This document shows, piece by piece, positions 26,927 through 36,761 of a stretch of DNA of 64,000 bases; within the stretch, counting starts at the first letter, position 1; each line of letters opens with the position of its first letter. Made by a program: the position numbers and the translations under genes. Below the pieces are notes generated by a model. The model saw only the letters and a list, made by a program, of their open reading frames with translations. It was not told the DNA's origin and did no database searches. Origin of the DNA: JBDKLC01 sp040384865 (GTDB lineage Bacteria; Patescibacteriota; Minisyncoccia; Phycocordibacterales; CAIZLB01); the NCBI GenBank assembly GCA_040384865.1, contig JAZKIM010000003.1, positions 186,001 to 250,000 on the forward strand. The letters run 5' to 3'.

Positions 26927-26935
26927 TTACATACT

Positions 26936-26963
26936 ATTCTATACCACTCTACTACCCTGTCAA
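26936..26963 (-). promoter_or_regulatory. mraZ operon promoter TTGACA-N16-TAGAAT
   Basis: -35 TTGACA (26958-26963), 16-base spacer, -10 TAGAAT (26936-26941) on the minus strand. It leaves a 5' leader of roughly 50 bases, unlike most native genes here. Confidence 0.7.
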
Positions 26964-27148
26964 AGCATAGTTATCCACTTTTTTGCACCATGTTTCAGCC
27001 TGTTTTAAGGCCCTGTACAAAAGAACCAACTGATTGTATCCTTTGGACTGATTTGTTCTTTGCACGGCTCGATTAGCTGCGGCATTTAGACCAGGAATCA
27101 ATACCTCGTCTAATCCTGTGGCTAATCACTGGAATCAAAATCAACAGA

Positions 27149-27706
27149 ATGAGCAACCCTGCCAAACCACGACGGAAGTACGTAACGGCGACCATTGTGC
27201 GCCCACCAAAAAAACAGCAGCACTTCGTTTTCTTCAACGAACCAAACAGCGGAGACGAAATGCGCACCATCGGTAAGTTCCTATCAACACGATTCAAAGG
27301 TAAAGAAATCACCTTCGTGACATCGGAAGATCCCGTGGCCATCAAAAGCATGAGGATTCTCCAGGAAGCGATGGCTCGTGCCGAACAACCCCTTCAAAGT
27401 TTTGCGAGTCTTAATCGGAGTAATCCCCCGACCAAACTTGATGGCCCAGTCAAAGACGTTACCTCAACCAAAATTACGGGCGAAGTCGTCATCATTTTGG
27501 TTCACAGCCAGTTTGCTGCACCAATGAGACTGCCACTTGAAGTGGCACGCTTCGTGGCCAGGAACGAGTTTTACTTTCAGCTTCGCCTCAGGCTAAGTGG
27601 CCGTGTCAACGCCATGATTCCTCAGGGAGATGTACTCGAGGTGAATCCTCATCGAGGGACGTGCCTCTTTCACAAGATCGCCAGCAAGAAGGAAAAGCTC
27701 GGATAG
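27149..27706 (+). CDS. 185-aa orphan, possibly histidine-phosphatase-like, GC-rich cassette
   Basis: Starts MSNPAKPRRKYVTATIV. The succession ITFVTSEDPVAIKSMRILQEA and VVIILVHSQFAAPMRLPLEVA looks like the two halves of the phosphoglycerate-mutase fold, but the RHG catalytic motif is absent, so an active enzyme is unlikely. Stands alone between divergent mraZ and convergent lysK, with its own terminator. Inference only. Confidence 0.6.
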   Translation: MSNPAKPRRKYVTATIVRPPKKQQHFVFFNEPNSGDEMRTIGKFLSTRFKGKEITFVTSEDPVAIKSMRILQEAMARAEQPLQSFASLNRSNPPTKLDGPVKDVTSTKITGEVVIILVHSQFAAPMRLPLEVARFVARNEFYFQLRLRLSGRVNAMIPQGDVLEVNPHRGTCLFHKIASKKEKLG

Positions 27707-27718
27707 CAGACACACGAA

Positions 27719-27748
27719 AGGCGCCGCTCTCAACCAAGAGCGGCGCCT
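27719..27748 (+). terminator. terminator hairpin
   Basis: Perfect 12-bp stem AGGCGCCGCTCT, loop CAACCA, reverse complement. The T tract is weak (TATTTATCTT further on). Confidence 0.8.
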
Positions 27749-27771
27749 AACTATTTATCTTAAATTCCTAT

Positions 27772-29364
27772 CTATACAATAACCTCTTTTAATCGTTTGA
27801 TTAAAAAATCCCTATCCATGACGCTCAAAAACCAACCAGCTTTTGGACCACTTGCCTTACCGAGAATTGAAAAATACATAGCCTCGAAGAATTCCTTTGG
27901 AGCAATTCCTGTTTTTTCTTTTATGTCATGCAACGCAGTATGAAATGCTTGACCATCGAGTGCCTGCGAAGATTCGACAAAATTTAAAACTTCCGCCAAT
28001 GATTTTTTCTGAATTTCACTTAAGTTTCGTGCTGCGTCAGGAACTTCTTTTTTTATCTCAAATTTGTAGTCTTCTGGAGCATATGTATCAATCCAAATCC
28101 TTGCATACTTCTTTCGTTTTTCTAGCTCTACCTTGTCAGTATCACTCAGCGATTTTTCATTTATTTTCTCAACTTCCTTTTCAATATCCAAATGAGGCAT
28201 TTGAGCAAGGTACGCGATTTGCGAAAAACGAGGCATAGCAGAATGTGCAATATTCACCCGATCTTGCGGTGTATGAATGAGTTTGAATAGACGTGTTTGA
28301 TCCGTTTCTTCATCAGCAAAAAAACCAGCTGCCAACTTGTCGTAAGTATCAAAAAGGATCGGCACCGTATCACCGTCGGGAATAAATTCAATTACACGAT
28401 TAGGTTCCTTCTGCAAAAGAAGAAGGCGAAGGATTTCTGGTGGCAAAAGATCAGCAATTTCTCGAGAAGCGGATCCAGCCCCTTTTGACGATGACATCTT
28501 CCTCCCTGCTACTTGAAAAAATTCATAAGGAATGTTGAATGGTGGTTCGTGATTAAAAATTTCACGGGAAATGGCCTCGGCAATATCGCGAGACCCTCCC
28601 TTTGTTGAATGGTCCTTTCCTCCACCCTCAACATCTACACCGATAATTTTAAACTTAGCCGCCCATTCAAGCTTCCAAGGAAGCTTTGCTCTGCCATCAA
28701 ATGGTGAGATTGAACCTGTATATCCACAGCCATTAGTCCAACTAAGATCACGACATTCATACGTAACTTTTTCTCCATCAAAAACACTAGCGAAGGTAGT
28801 ACTAACCTTTCCGCAATTTTCACAAATGACATTGATTGGTAACCAATCACCAGCCTTCACTGAACCGGAAATACGTTTATAGATCTGACGAATCTTGTCC
28901 GCATGCTCAAGTGCCAACTTAATACACTCGTTATATTTTCCTGTTCGATATAGATCAGATGAACGATAATATTCGGGAGTGAAACCAATCTCTTTAATTA
29001 CACCGGCAAACTCCTCACCATAAAATTCAGCAAAGTTTTTTGCCTTGTGGCCATTAGGACCTGTTGGAGATGGAACATCACAGAGAGGTTTACCGAGATA
29101 CGGCTTAAATGTAGCTTCGTCAAGATATACAGGCAAACCATCCATTGGATCGAAGTCATTTATTTCGAAAAGATATTTGTTCGGAATACCACGCTCAGTA
29201 AGCACTTCAGAAATCAAGCCGTGAATAGCAACTCCGCGAAGTGATCCTACATGCACTCGTCCAGACGCTGTTTTTTCATCACGAATAACGAGAGGCTGCC
29301 CCTTAGCAACCTTATCTTTATACCTTTCAACAATCTCGTCCGTAATACGATCAGCCCAATACAT
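27772..29364 (-). CDS. lysK: class I lysyl-tRNA synthetase (archaeal type)
   Basis: 530 aa. The class I signatures are HVGS (38-41) after KTASGR, and KMSSSKG near residue 288. NDFDPMDGLPVYLD and HEPPFNIPYEFF are typical of the LysK family, and a zinc-ribbon-like segment CENCGKVSTTF with CRDLSWTNGCGY is present. It replaces the class II LysS of most bacteria. TATACT lies eight bases before ATG. Confidence 0.95.
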   Translation of the reverse strand: MYWADRITDEIVERYKDKVAKGQPLVIRDEKTASGRVHVGSLRGVAIHGLISEVLTERGIPNKYLFEINDFDPMDGLPVYLDEATFKPYLGKPLCDVPSPTGPNGHKAKNFAEFYGEEFAGVIKEIGFTPEYYRSSDLYRTGKYNECIKLALEHADKIRQIYKRISGSVKAGDWLPINVICENCGKVSTTFASVFDGEKVTYECRDLSWTNGCGYTGSISPFDGRAKLPWKLEWAAKFKIIGVDVEGGGKDHSTKGGSRDIAEAISREIFNHEPPFNIPYEFFQVAGRKMSSSKGAGSASREIADLLPPEILRLLLLQKEPNRVIEFIPDGDTVPILFDTYDKLAAGFFADEETDQTRLFKLIHTPQDRVNIAHSAMPRFSQIAYLAQMPHLDIEKEVEKINEKSLSDTDKVELEKRKKYARIWIDTYAPEDYKFEIKKEVPDAARNLSEIQKKSLAEVLNFVESSQALDGQAFHTALHDIKEKTGIAPKEFFEAMYFSILGKASGPKAGWFLSVMDRDFLIKRLKEVIV

Positions 29365-29395
29365 ATATATTTAGTATACCTTAAACCATCCAGGG

Positions 29396-29860
29396 TTATT
29401 CAATTTCAACAACAGTATATTTTACTGTTCCCGCAGGCGCATTGAACGAGAACTCCTCACCCTTCTTTTTTCCCATCATGGCCTGTCCAAGTGGAGATTT
29501 AAATGAAATCTTTCCAGCCGCAAAATCCGCTTCTTCTGAACCCACGAGGATATATACCTTCTCTGTCTTGTCACCCACCTTCTTAAGATGAACCTTTGAA
29601 CCAATCTCAACATTACTGCTGTGGTGAACCGCAACAATTTCTGCAGATGCCAAAACTTTCTCAAGTGTTGCGATGCGATCCTCAAGTGCCGCTTGTGCCT
29701 CACGCGCTTCGTGATATTCAGCGTTCTCTGACAGGTCACCGAGAGATTTTGCGAACTCCAATTCGTCCGCGATTTCTTTTCGCTTCAATGTTTTTAATTC
29801 TTCAAGCTCAGCGGTTAATTGCTTGAACTTTTCTTTTGATAGATATTCTTTGTTTCCCAT
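29396..29860 (-). CDS. greA: transcription elongation factor GreA
   Basis: 154 aa. N-terminal coiled coil (LTAELEELKTLKRKEIADEL) with the acidic tip GDLSENAEYHEAREAQ, and the C-terminal FKBP-like domain (KISFKSPLGQAMMGKKKGEE). Rescues backtracked RNA polymerase by transcript cleavage. Confidence 0.96.
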   Translation of the reverse strand: MGNKEYLSKEKFKQLTAELEELKTLKRKEIADELEFAKSLGDLSENAEYHEAREAQAALEDRIATLEKVLASAEIVAVHHSSNVEIGSKVHLKKVGDKTEKVYILVGSEEADFAAGKISFKSPLGQAMMGKKKGEEFSFNAPAGTVKYTVVEIE

Positions 29861-29938
29861 GTTTTTAAGTCACTACTATACTCTCATACGCCCCACCAGT
29901 CAATCTTCAGCAATTCTTAAAAAGAATTATAGTATTTT

Positions 29939-31621
29939 TTAATTCAAATACTCAGGAATATATATGGCCACCCAATCCATAAAGGTTCTCATTGCTGCTG
30001 TAGCCCCTATCAACGTAGTAGCAGGACCTTTCTCTAAAAGTACGGCAAAGGCATACTTAGGTTTGTCATAGGGATAGAAACCCACCACCCATGAGTTTAT
30101 ATACCGTTTTAAGGTACCGAGCTGTGCAGTACCTGATTTAGCAGCAATCTCTACGTAGGGCGTATTTAAGGCCCCCAGGGTACCGTTGGTGACAGCGAGG
30201 CGCATACCCTCGCGAGCTACCTGCAAGTGCTTGGTGTCTTTGACAGCAATTTGTTCTTTTATAACAGAATCTCCTCCGTTATTTTTCAAAATCGTCGGAG
30301 TAAGCAAGGTGCCATTGTTTGCAATAGCCGCAGTCATTCGTACTGCCTGCGCCGGTGTTATTTGAAAACCATATTGTCCAATTGATGTGTTGTAAGTGTC
30401 TCCAACGCGCCAAATGTCTCCATTAAAATTTGCCGCCTTCCATTCAGGTGTCGGAATCACTCCCTTTTTTCCACCAAAATAACTATTCTCGATAGCTCTT
30501 CCTAATCCAAACATTTGTGCATACCTATCAATATTTTCTATGCCCAAACCTTTCTGGCTCATGAAGCCTCCACCAATTTGATAGAAGTACACATCGGAAG
30601 AGACAGCGATGGCCTCACGCATATCAGTGTACCCGTGTGCTTTCCAATCATTAAACACAGTAAATTCACCCGGGCGATATGGATTCGGGATCTTCAAAGA
30701 TCCGGTACTTTCGATTTGTTTTTCCGGAGTAATGATTTCCTCTTCAAGGGCTGCGAAGGCAAACATTGGTTTGACGATAGATCCTGGGGTATATAGACCA
30801 TCCGTAACACGATCAAGAAAAGGATTTCTTTCGTCAGTCAAAAATCTCTTTATCGCTTCTGAATCCTTTCCATCAGTCATTACAGCTGAATTATATTCAG
30901 GATATGAGACACTTGCCAAAACCTCTCCGCTTGCAATATCCATCATGATTCCCGCACCACCATTGAATCCTGATTGCTGCGCAATATTCTTAATGGACGT
31001 ATACAATTGTTCTTGTAATCGGGCGTCAATGGAAAGATTAAGGTTTTCACCTTTCTTCGCCGGGCGTACCATACTTTCTGAAATTGATTTGCCGAGAGCG
31101 TCAGTTTCAGTGATCTTTAAGCCGTTCTCACCAGTCATCAAATCATTAAAATATTCTTCAACTCCACCACCCCCAATATATTCGGTATTGTAATAAAAAC
31201 CATATTTATCTTTCTTAGGATACTTAATGAACCCAAGGAGGCTATGCAATCCCTGTTCAGTTTTGTAAGCCCTAAATGAAAAATCTGTTCGATCTGGATC
31301 CACAGTATTCCACGCCAATAACATATCATTCCTATCAAGAATAGCGCCACGTTCAGAAAATATTAAACTATGGTGGAGGCGGTTGTTCTCTGAAATTTCC
31401 CTGTATTTTTCGCCATCAGCAATCTGAAGTGCGGTCAGTTTGAAGAGAAAAACCAAAGCGATAAGAATAAAAAAGAATCCAGTAATCTTCAAAGTGCGCC
31501 GGGAAATAGGCTTTTCAATGCGCCCTTCAAATTGATTAGTATCAAAATCTGGCAGGTTCGAGGAATCAAGGAATATTTCATCCGGTTCTATCTCATTTCC
31601 CCGTGAGTAACGACTTATCAT
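29939..31621 (-). CDS. mrdA: elongation transpeptidase PBP2
   Basis: 560 aa. One membrane helix (about residues 48-66), then DRNDMLLAWN near 100, SIVK (Ser about 280), SSD (about 340) and KSGTAQ (about 494). Lateral-wall transpeptidase of the Rod complex. Its ATG overlaps the mreD-like stop (ATGA), so it is translationally coupled. No rodA is seen next to it. Confidence 0.93.
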   Translation of the reverse strand: MISRYSRGNEIEPDEIFLDSSNLPDFDTNQFEGRIEKPISRRTLKITGFFFILIALVFLFKLTALQIADGEKYREISENNRLHHSLIFSERGAILDRNDMLLAWNTVDPDRTDFSFRAYKTEQGLHSLLGFIKYPKKDKYGFYYNTEYIGGGGVEEYFNDLMTGENGLKITETDALGKSISESMVRPAKKGENLNLSIDARLQEQLYTSIKNIAQQSGFNGGAGIMMDIASGEVLASVSYPEYNSAVMTDGKDSEAIKRFLTDERNPFLDRVTDGLYTPGSIVKPMFAFAALEEEIITPEKQIESTGSLKIPNPYRPGEFTVFNDWKAHGYTDMREAIAVSSDVYFYQIGGGFMSQKGLGIENIDRYAQMFGLGRAIENSYFGGKKGVIPTPEWKAANFNGDIWRVGDTYNTSIGQYGFQITPAQAVRMTAAIANNGTLLTPTILKNNGGDSVIKEQIAVKDTKHLQVAREGMRLAVTNGTLGALNTPYVEIAAKSGTAQLGTLKRYINSWVVGFYPYDKPKYAFAVLLEKGPATTLIGATAAMRTFMDWVAIYIPEYLN

Positions 31622-31893
31622 GCGTTCAATCTTACTCGTTTTTTAAGCTTTCTCAAAATAAACAAGATGAGGAAAGCCATAAGGGTAAATGCATAACTAA
31701 TGAAGTGTTCACCGACGTGGAAGAAAAGTCCACTATCATAAAATATATCCATCAAAAAACCAAAGAAAATAATTTCATAAAAATCACAGAACCAGCACGC
31801 AGTGATGGCTATAATACAACCTACCCACCACGGGAAAAAGAATATGGAAGCAAGAATGGCAATATCAACGAGTGCGCGTTTTGAATTGGACAT
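31618..31893 (-). CDS. mreD: MreD-like membrane protein
   Basis: 91 aa with about four hydrophobic segments (FFFPWWVGCIIAITACWFC, IIFFGFLMDIFYDSGLFF, YAFTLMAFLILFILRKL). Short for MreD but in the canonical position between mreC (29-base overlap) and mrdA (4-base overlap). Assigned mainly by context. Confidence 0.65.
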   Translation of the reverse strand: MSNSKRALVDIAILASIFFFPWWVGCIIAITACWFCDFYEIIFFGFLMDIFYDSGLFFHVGEHFISYAFTLMAFLILFILRKLKKRVRLNA

Positions 31894-32602
31894 ATCGCAA
31901 TGAATTAATATTTACCGGACTTTTGAAATATATATGGGAATACGCGTCGCCGTTACCCGTATCAACAATGTCGACGGTACCAAGAAGGATTGTCTGGATG
32001 TCTGGCCATACCACCGGATCACCTGGAACAATTTGAATATTTCGAGGAACTTTGATGTAGTAGTTTCCGCCACCCCTTCCCTCAGCCATAACTGCTGTAG
32101 TACTTGTTCCAACAAGAACACTTGCCTTTTGTCCCGACGATGAGAAAAGAGTAACAATAGAGGTTCTTTCAGAAACCGAAGATACACGGCCAATAGCATA
32201 GTTCATATCGGCGTAAATAATGTCACCTTCCATTACCCCCATGATAGAGCCAGCATCAATGACAATCGAATCATAGGGTGTCTGTGGAGGCCGTACCAGT
32301 ACTGCCGCCAAAGTCATTTGCTCTTTATCAGTTGAGCGATTAAAAAATTCTTTGAGCTGACTATTCTCTGCCTCAAGAGCAATGATGAGAGAATTTTCCA
32401 TGGTCTGACTAATCACCATTTCATTTTGTGGAAACACCACCCGACGAAGCGAATAGTAAGCATTAGCGATCGAAGAACCAAACAGCATACCAACACCTGT
32501 TAAAACAAAGATAAGAACAATACAAAAAAGAGTTTGGGTTATGCCAAATCCTCGTCGTTGTTTAGGTCGATTCAATTTTCTATCGGGCTGATGGTAATTC
32601 AT
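31865..32602 (-). CDS. mreC: rod shape-determining protein MreC
   Basis: 245 aa. N-terminal anchor (about residues 20-42), coiled coil, then the beta domain with RPPQTPYDSIVIDAG, GVMEGDIIYAD, IGRVSSVSERTS and NYYIKVPRN. Links MreB with PBP2 in the elongasome. Overlaps mreB by 23 bases. Confidence 0.93.
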   Translation of the reverse strand: MNYHQPDRKLNRPKQRRGFGITQTLFCIVLIFVLTGVGMLFGSSIANAYYSLRRVVFPQNEMVISQTMENSLIIALEAENSQLKEFFNRSTDKEQMTLAAVLVRPPQTPYDSIVIDAGSIMGVMEGDIIYADMNYAIGRVSSVSERTSIVTLFSSSGQKASVLVGTSTTAVMAEGRGGGNYYIKVPRNIQIVPGDPVVWPDIQTILLGTVDIVDTGNGDAYSHIYFKSPVNINSLRYVQFKTRTR

Positions 32603-33644
32603 CCTCGTTTTGAATTAGCATATCATAAAAAGTCTCAAGGTCTTCGAGAATAATACCAGCGCCACGAGCAACCGCGGTCAACGGATCATTAGCAACCTGT
32701 ACAGGAATTCCAACAAATTCAGAAAGAACCTCTGGGAGCCCACGAATAAGAGCCCCTCCTCCTGAAAGATGAATACCATTTCGCATAATATCAGAAAGAA
32801 CCTCAGGTGGAGTGGTTTCAAGCACCTCTTTTACTGAATCAAGAAGTGTATCCACCGACGCACCAATTGCTTCGCGCACATCTGAATCCGTAACGATTAC
32901 TTCTCTTGGTAAACCGGTGACAAGATCTCTTCCGCGAATGGCAGCCTCAAGCGGCGGCTGGCACGGAATGACACTGGCAATTTGTATCTTGATATCTTCC
33001 GCTGTCTTCTCACCAATCAATATTTTAAATTCATTACGGATGTACGACATAATGTCACTGTTAAACTTATCACCGGCAATTTTCAAATTCTTTGCTCGAA
33101 CAATACCACCGAGAGAAATAACAGCAATATCAGTCGTGCCACCACCAATATCGATAATCATACTTCCTGTTGCTTCACGGACAGGCAATCGAATACCTAT
33201 TGCAGCAGACATTGGCTCCTCCACAATATGCACTTCACGCGCACCAGCATTTTTTGCTGCATCACGGACAGCACGCCGCTCTACATTCGTTACGCCATAT
33301 GGTACGCCGATGACAATTTTTGGTCCCAGCATTTTCTTAGACATTCCTTCAGCCTTTTTAATCAAATACGAAAGCATTTCCTCCGTCACCTCAAAATCTG
33401 AAATGACACCATCAACGAGTGGACGTACAGCAACAATATGCCCCGGAGTTCGCCCGAGCATTGCCTTAGCCTGAGTACCCACAGCCACCACTCGGCCAGT
33501 CTTTTGATTTACCGCAACCACCGAAGGTTCGTTTATGATCACACCCCTACCGGAAACATAAACAAGTGTATTAGCAGTACCGAGGTCGATACCGATATCA
33601 TTTGAGGCCATCTTATAAAATTTCTTTCGGAGGTTATCGAACAT
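32580..33644 (-). CDS. mreB: actin-like shape protein MreB (first copy)
   Basis: 354 aa. Actin-fold phosphate motifs: DIGIDLGTANTLVYV, IIDIGGGTTDIAVISLGG, and HLSGGGALIRGLPE. The membrane-binding N-terminus (MFDNLRKKFYKMA) is amphipathic. First gene of mreB-mreC-mreD-mrdA. Confidence 0.96.
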   Translation of the reverse strand: MFDNLRKKFYKMASNDIGIDLGTANTLVYVSGRGVIINEPSVVAVNQKTGRVVAVGTQAKAMLGRTPGHIVAVRPLVDGVISDFEVTEEMLSYLIKKAEGMSKKMLGPKIVIGVPYGVTNVERRAVRDAAKNAGAREVHIVEEPMSAAIGIRLPVREATGSMIIDIGGGTTDIAVISLGGIVRAKNLKIAGDKFNSDIMSYIRNEFKILIGEKTAEDIKIQIASVIPCQPPLEAAIRGRDLVTGLPREVIVTDSDVREAIGASVDTLLDSVKEVLETTPPEVLSDIMRNGIHLSGGGALIRGLPEVLSEFVGIPVQVANDPLTAVARGAGIILEDLETFYDMLIQNEDELPSAR

Positions 33645-33728
33645 GTTTGTTTTTGTGGTTTATTTAGAATTATTCAAAACCGATGTTCATTAATATTGAT
33701 AATTCTGCAATAGTACGGGTGTAAACTT

Positions 33729-35003
33729 TTATTGCGAGTTTCGCAATAGATTCATTCGCACAAGAATTTCATCTTCAGCAACATTTGTTACTTCTCCCGA
33801 CTTACGATCCTTAACTTCAAACACAACTTTGTCACCCATCATATTCTTATCGCTCACTACGATCCATGTTGGCAAACCAATCAAATCCGCATCAGCGAAT
33901 TTCTCCCCGGCACGCACCAAAGCACGATCATCGTACAATACCTCAAAACCAACGTCCTGAAGATCTCGATAAAGTTTGTCAGCACGAGATGCCGTCTCAT
34001 CTGAACCAGAGACATGGATAAGATGTATATCAAAAGGAGCAACACTTCTTGGCCACACAATACCCTTTTCGTCGCTACAAGCCTCTACGATAGCGCCCAT
34101 TAATCGTGGTACACCAATGCCGTAGCTTCCCATAATTACTGGCTGCATACTGCCGTCCTCAGCCTGAAACATCAACTCAAGCGGTTCTGAAAACTTCGTG
34201 CCGAGATTAAATATATTACCGACTTCAACAGCTTTCTCTTCAACCAAATCATCCTTCTTGAGATTAAGTTGCGCGAGCACATCATCGTTGTACACCTCCT
34301 GATTAACCGCAATTCCCTTTTCTTTATTTACATAGATGATGTCTTCACCAGCGTCAGTGAGCATCTGAAATTCATGGGAGAATTGTGCAAAGGATCCGCC
34401 TGAAGCAAATGTCACAAATGTACGATCACCAATTCCCGCCTTTCGAAAGATACGAACATATGCCTCTTTCACTTTTTCGTAAAACTGAGCGCGGCCATCT
34501 TCTGTGGCTGAGAATGAGTAAAGGTCTTTCATTAAAAACTCTCTTCCTCGAAGGATACCGCTCTTTGCCCGCTTTTCATTTCGAAACTTTGTCTGGAACT
34601 GATAGATATATGCGGGAAGATCTCGGAATGATCGAATATGATCCTTGAGCAAGGTAGACAGAGGTTCTTCATGAGTGAAACCGAGACCAAGCTCGGTATC
34701 ATTCTTCAATTTAGTTTTAAACCAGTTATCAACCACGGCGTCGTCCCATCTACCGGTCTTAGTCCACATTTCCTTTTCCTGAAGTGAAGCAAGTGAAACC
34801 TCCTGACCGCCAATGGCGTTCATTTCGTCACGAATGATGGTTTTGATCCTTTCAATAACTCGTTCTCCAAGGGGTAAATACGAATACACACCGGCCTGCA
34901 TCTTCTGAATGAAACCTGCACGTATGAGAAGCTGCGCGTTTTTAGCTGTTTCGTCTTTTGGAGCCTCACGACGAGTCCGGGTAAAGAGATGTGATTGACG
35001 CAT
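33729..35003 (-). CDS. proS: prolyl-tRNA synthetase, short form
   Basis: 424 aa. Class II motifs: KMQAGVYSYLPLGERV, RNEKRAKSGILRGREFLMKDLYSF split around motif 2, SYGIGVPRLMGAI (motif 3) and the anticodon domain SVAPFDIHLIHV. The ~180-residue editing insertion of bacterial ProS is missing: motif 2 is followed after a short linker by the late catalytic region. Confidence 0.95.
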   Translation of the reverse strand: MRQSHLFTRTRREAPKDETAKNAQLLIRAGFIQKMQAGVYSYLPLGERVIERIKTIIRDEMNAIGGQEVSLASLQEKEMWTKTGRWDDAVVDNWFKTKLKNDTELGLGFTHEEPLSTLLKDHIRSFRDLPAYIYQFQTKFRNEKRAKSGILRGREFLMKDLYSFSATEDGRAQFYEKVKEAYVRIFRKAGIGDRTFVTFASGGSFAQFSHEFQMLTDAGEDIIYVNKEKGIAVNQEVYNDDVLAQLNLKKDDLVEEKAVEVGNIFNLGTKFSEPLELMFQAEDGSMQPVIMGSYGIGVPRLMGAIVEACSDEKGIVWPRSVAPFDIHLIHVSGSDETASRADKLYRDLQDVGFEVLYDDRALVRAGEKFADADLIGLPTWIVVSDKNMMGDKVVFEVKDRKSGEVTNVAEDEILVRMNLLRNSQ

Positions 35004-35049
35004 AGTTGTCCTATTTTATAGGAAACAGGCAACGTATACAACCTTCCGG

Positions 35050-35571
35050 TTATTGACCGTAAAGTAAGTCTTCAAGATCCTTTAGCACCCCTTCTTGAAT
35101 TTCAGGTACTTCATCTTGCGAATCAAGATATTTCTCAAAAAGTTTAGGTTGCGAATAGAGAAGTCTCATAAGAGGCTTACCGAATTGACTGTGCCATTCT
35201 GAAAAGTTCTTTGGAATTTTTCCGTAAGGATCAATATGTTTCATCAGGCGCAATTCAAGTATGTGATATTGCTCTACTCGACTTTCGATCTGACTAATAG
35301 TTTCTTCCGGGTGCCCCGTAAATTCATCGAGAAAACTTTCATTGTGCACCACCTTATCCCTGACTAGATCTTTAAATGCTGCCTCATACTCAGGTGAGTA
35401 AGTATCCACCCACTCCATAGCTTTGCCGATTGGTCCGTGAGACAAATGAGAGTGTTTTCTCTTAATTAGCTTAGACTGAATTCCATTGTAAACTTGTAGA
35501 TTCTCTCTCACCTTAAAGACTCTGTCTTCAACAGAGTCTTCCTCTTGAGTTCCCTCCAAGATTATTTCCAT
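35050..35571 (-). CDS. 173-aa soluble protein of unknown function
   Basis: Acidic at the N-terminus (LEGTQEEDSVEDRVF) and largely helical, with HSHLSHGPIGKAMEWVD and two tryptophan-rich spots (MEWVDTY, SEWHSQFG). No catalytic motif is obvious. Lies between proS and rseP on the same strand. Confidence 0.6.
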   Translation of the reverse strand: MEIILEGTQEEDSVEDRVFKVRENLQVYNGIQSKLIKRKHSHLSHGPIGKAMEWVDTYSPEYEAAFKDLVRDKVVHNESFLDEFTGHPEETISQIESRVEQYHILELRLMKHIDPYGKIPKNFSEWHSQFGKPLMRLLYSQPKLFEKYLDSQDEVPEIQEGVLKDLEDLLYGQ

Positions 35572-35615
35572 AACGTTAATTATTATATATCAACATTAAC
35601 AGCCCATGAAGACTT

Positions 35616-36698
35616 CTAATGGAAAAGTTTTACTACATCTTTGAAGGTCACCAAGACCATCAGAAGGAGAAGAAATATGAAACCGACCACATTCACGGCA
35701 TTTATAATACTTGGCTTAAGTGGGCGTCGAATGACAGCTTCAACGGCAACTACCGCTAGACGGCCCCCATCAAGTGCTGGAAATGGCACAAGGTTGATTG
35801 CGGCGAGGTTTACCGAGATTATGGCTGTAATAGTAATGAGATAAGCAATACCCATACGTGATGCTTCGCCGACTACACCGGCAATTCCAACAGGACCACT
35901 TACATCTTTAAAATCAGCCTGGCCAATGAAGATGTTTCCAATGAAATGAGAGAGCCCGACGACAACACTCACGGACAAATGATATGTTTGAATCGCCCCG
36001 TAATAAAGGGCAGAAAACGGATTCATTCGAATGGTACCAATCTCACTCATCGAAATCCCTATCGCCTGCTTCCCTTCTACTATTCCAGCCAAGGGAACAA
36101 TTTCAACAGATTTTGTTTCCGTATTTTCTTTGTATGTTATGCCGACCTTTGGGCTGGTAGCAATAAGATTCTGCACCGAGACGACGGTTAGGCTTGATGT
36201 GGCGATCGTTGTAGTACCGTTTGAAACCGATACAAGCTCATCTCCCGGTTTCATCCCAGCAACGGCAGCAGGACTGTCACTAGCAACAAAATCAACGACA
36301 ACTGAACGATCACGAATACTCGACTGAGGAAATCCTTCTGTAGTAGTTTTTGATCCAATAGTAAGCGCGAGTGACAGCAAAAGCCAAGCGAAAATAATAT
36401 TAAAGGTAACTCCAGCAACCAAAACAACAGCTTGTTGCCATCGGGGTTTCGACATAATGCTTTCTGAGGTCACTTCATCGTCGGGGTGTTCACCAAAAAT
36501 ACGCACATACCCTCCAAGCGGCAAGAGGTTTATGGCATAGCGTGTCTTGCCCACCACACGACTCCATATGCGGGGTGGAAAGCCAACGGCAAATTCATCA
36601 ACGCGGATACCGAACAATCGAGCAGCCAAAAAATGTCCGAGCTCGTGAATGAAGACAAGTATAGTGAGAACAATAAGGAAGATGATTGTGGTGACCAT
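35616..36698 (-). CDS. rseP: site-2 protease RseP (M50)
   Basis: 360 aa. HELGH (18-22) in the first helix, PDZ domain in the middle (SDSPAAVAGMKPGDELVSVSN), and the third zinc ligand in FPALDGGRL (about 309). Cleaves single-pass membrane substrates within the bilayer. Common neighbour of frr and proS in bacteria, as here. Confidence 0.95.
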   Translation of the reverse strand: MVTTIIFLIVLTILVFIHELGHFLAARLFGIRVDEFAVGFPPRIWSRVVGKTRYAINLLPLGGYVRIFGEHPDDEVTSESIMSKPRWQQAVVLVAGVTFNIIFAWLLLSLALTIGSKTTTEGFPQSSIRDRSVVVDFVASDSPAAVAGMKPGDELVSVSNGTTTIATSSLTVVSVQNLIATSPKVGITYKENTETKSVEIVPLAGIVEGKQAIGISMSEIGTIRMNPFSALYYGAIQTYHLSVSVVVGLSHFIGNIFIGQADFKDVSGPVGIAGVVGEASRMGIAYLITITAIISVNLAAINLVPFPALDGGRLAVVAVEAVIRRPLKPSIINAVNVVGFIFLLLLMVLVTFKDVVKLFH

Positions 36699-36761
36699 TA
36701 TATTTTAAATATGTAGTAATTCCTGAATGACCGATGACCCAACGATTTCCTCTTCGAAAAT

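Noticed and set aside
30609..33474. Plus-strand open frames of 194 and 220 codons opposite mrdA and mreB
   Set aside because: Both are antisense to strongly conserved genes and show no recognisable motif.
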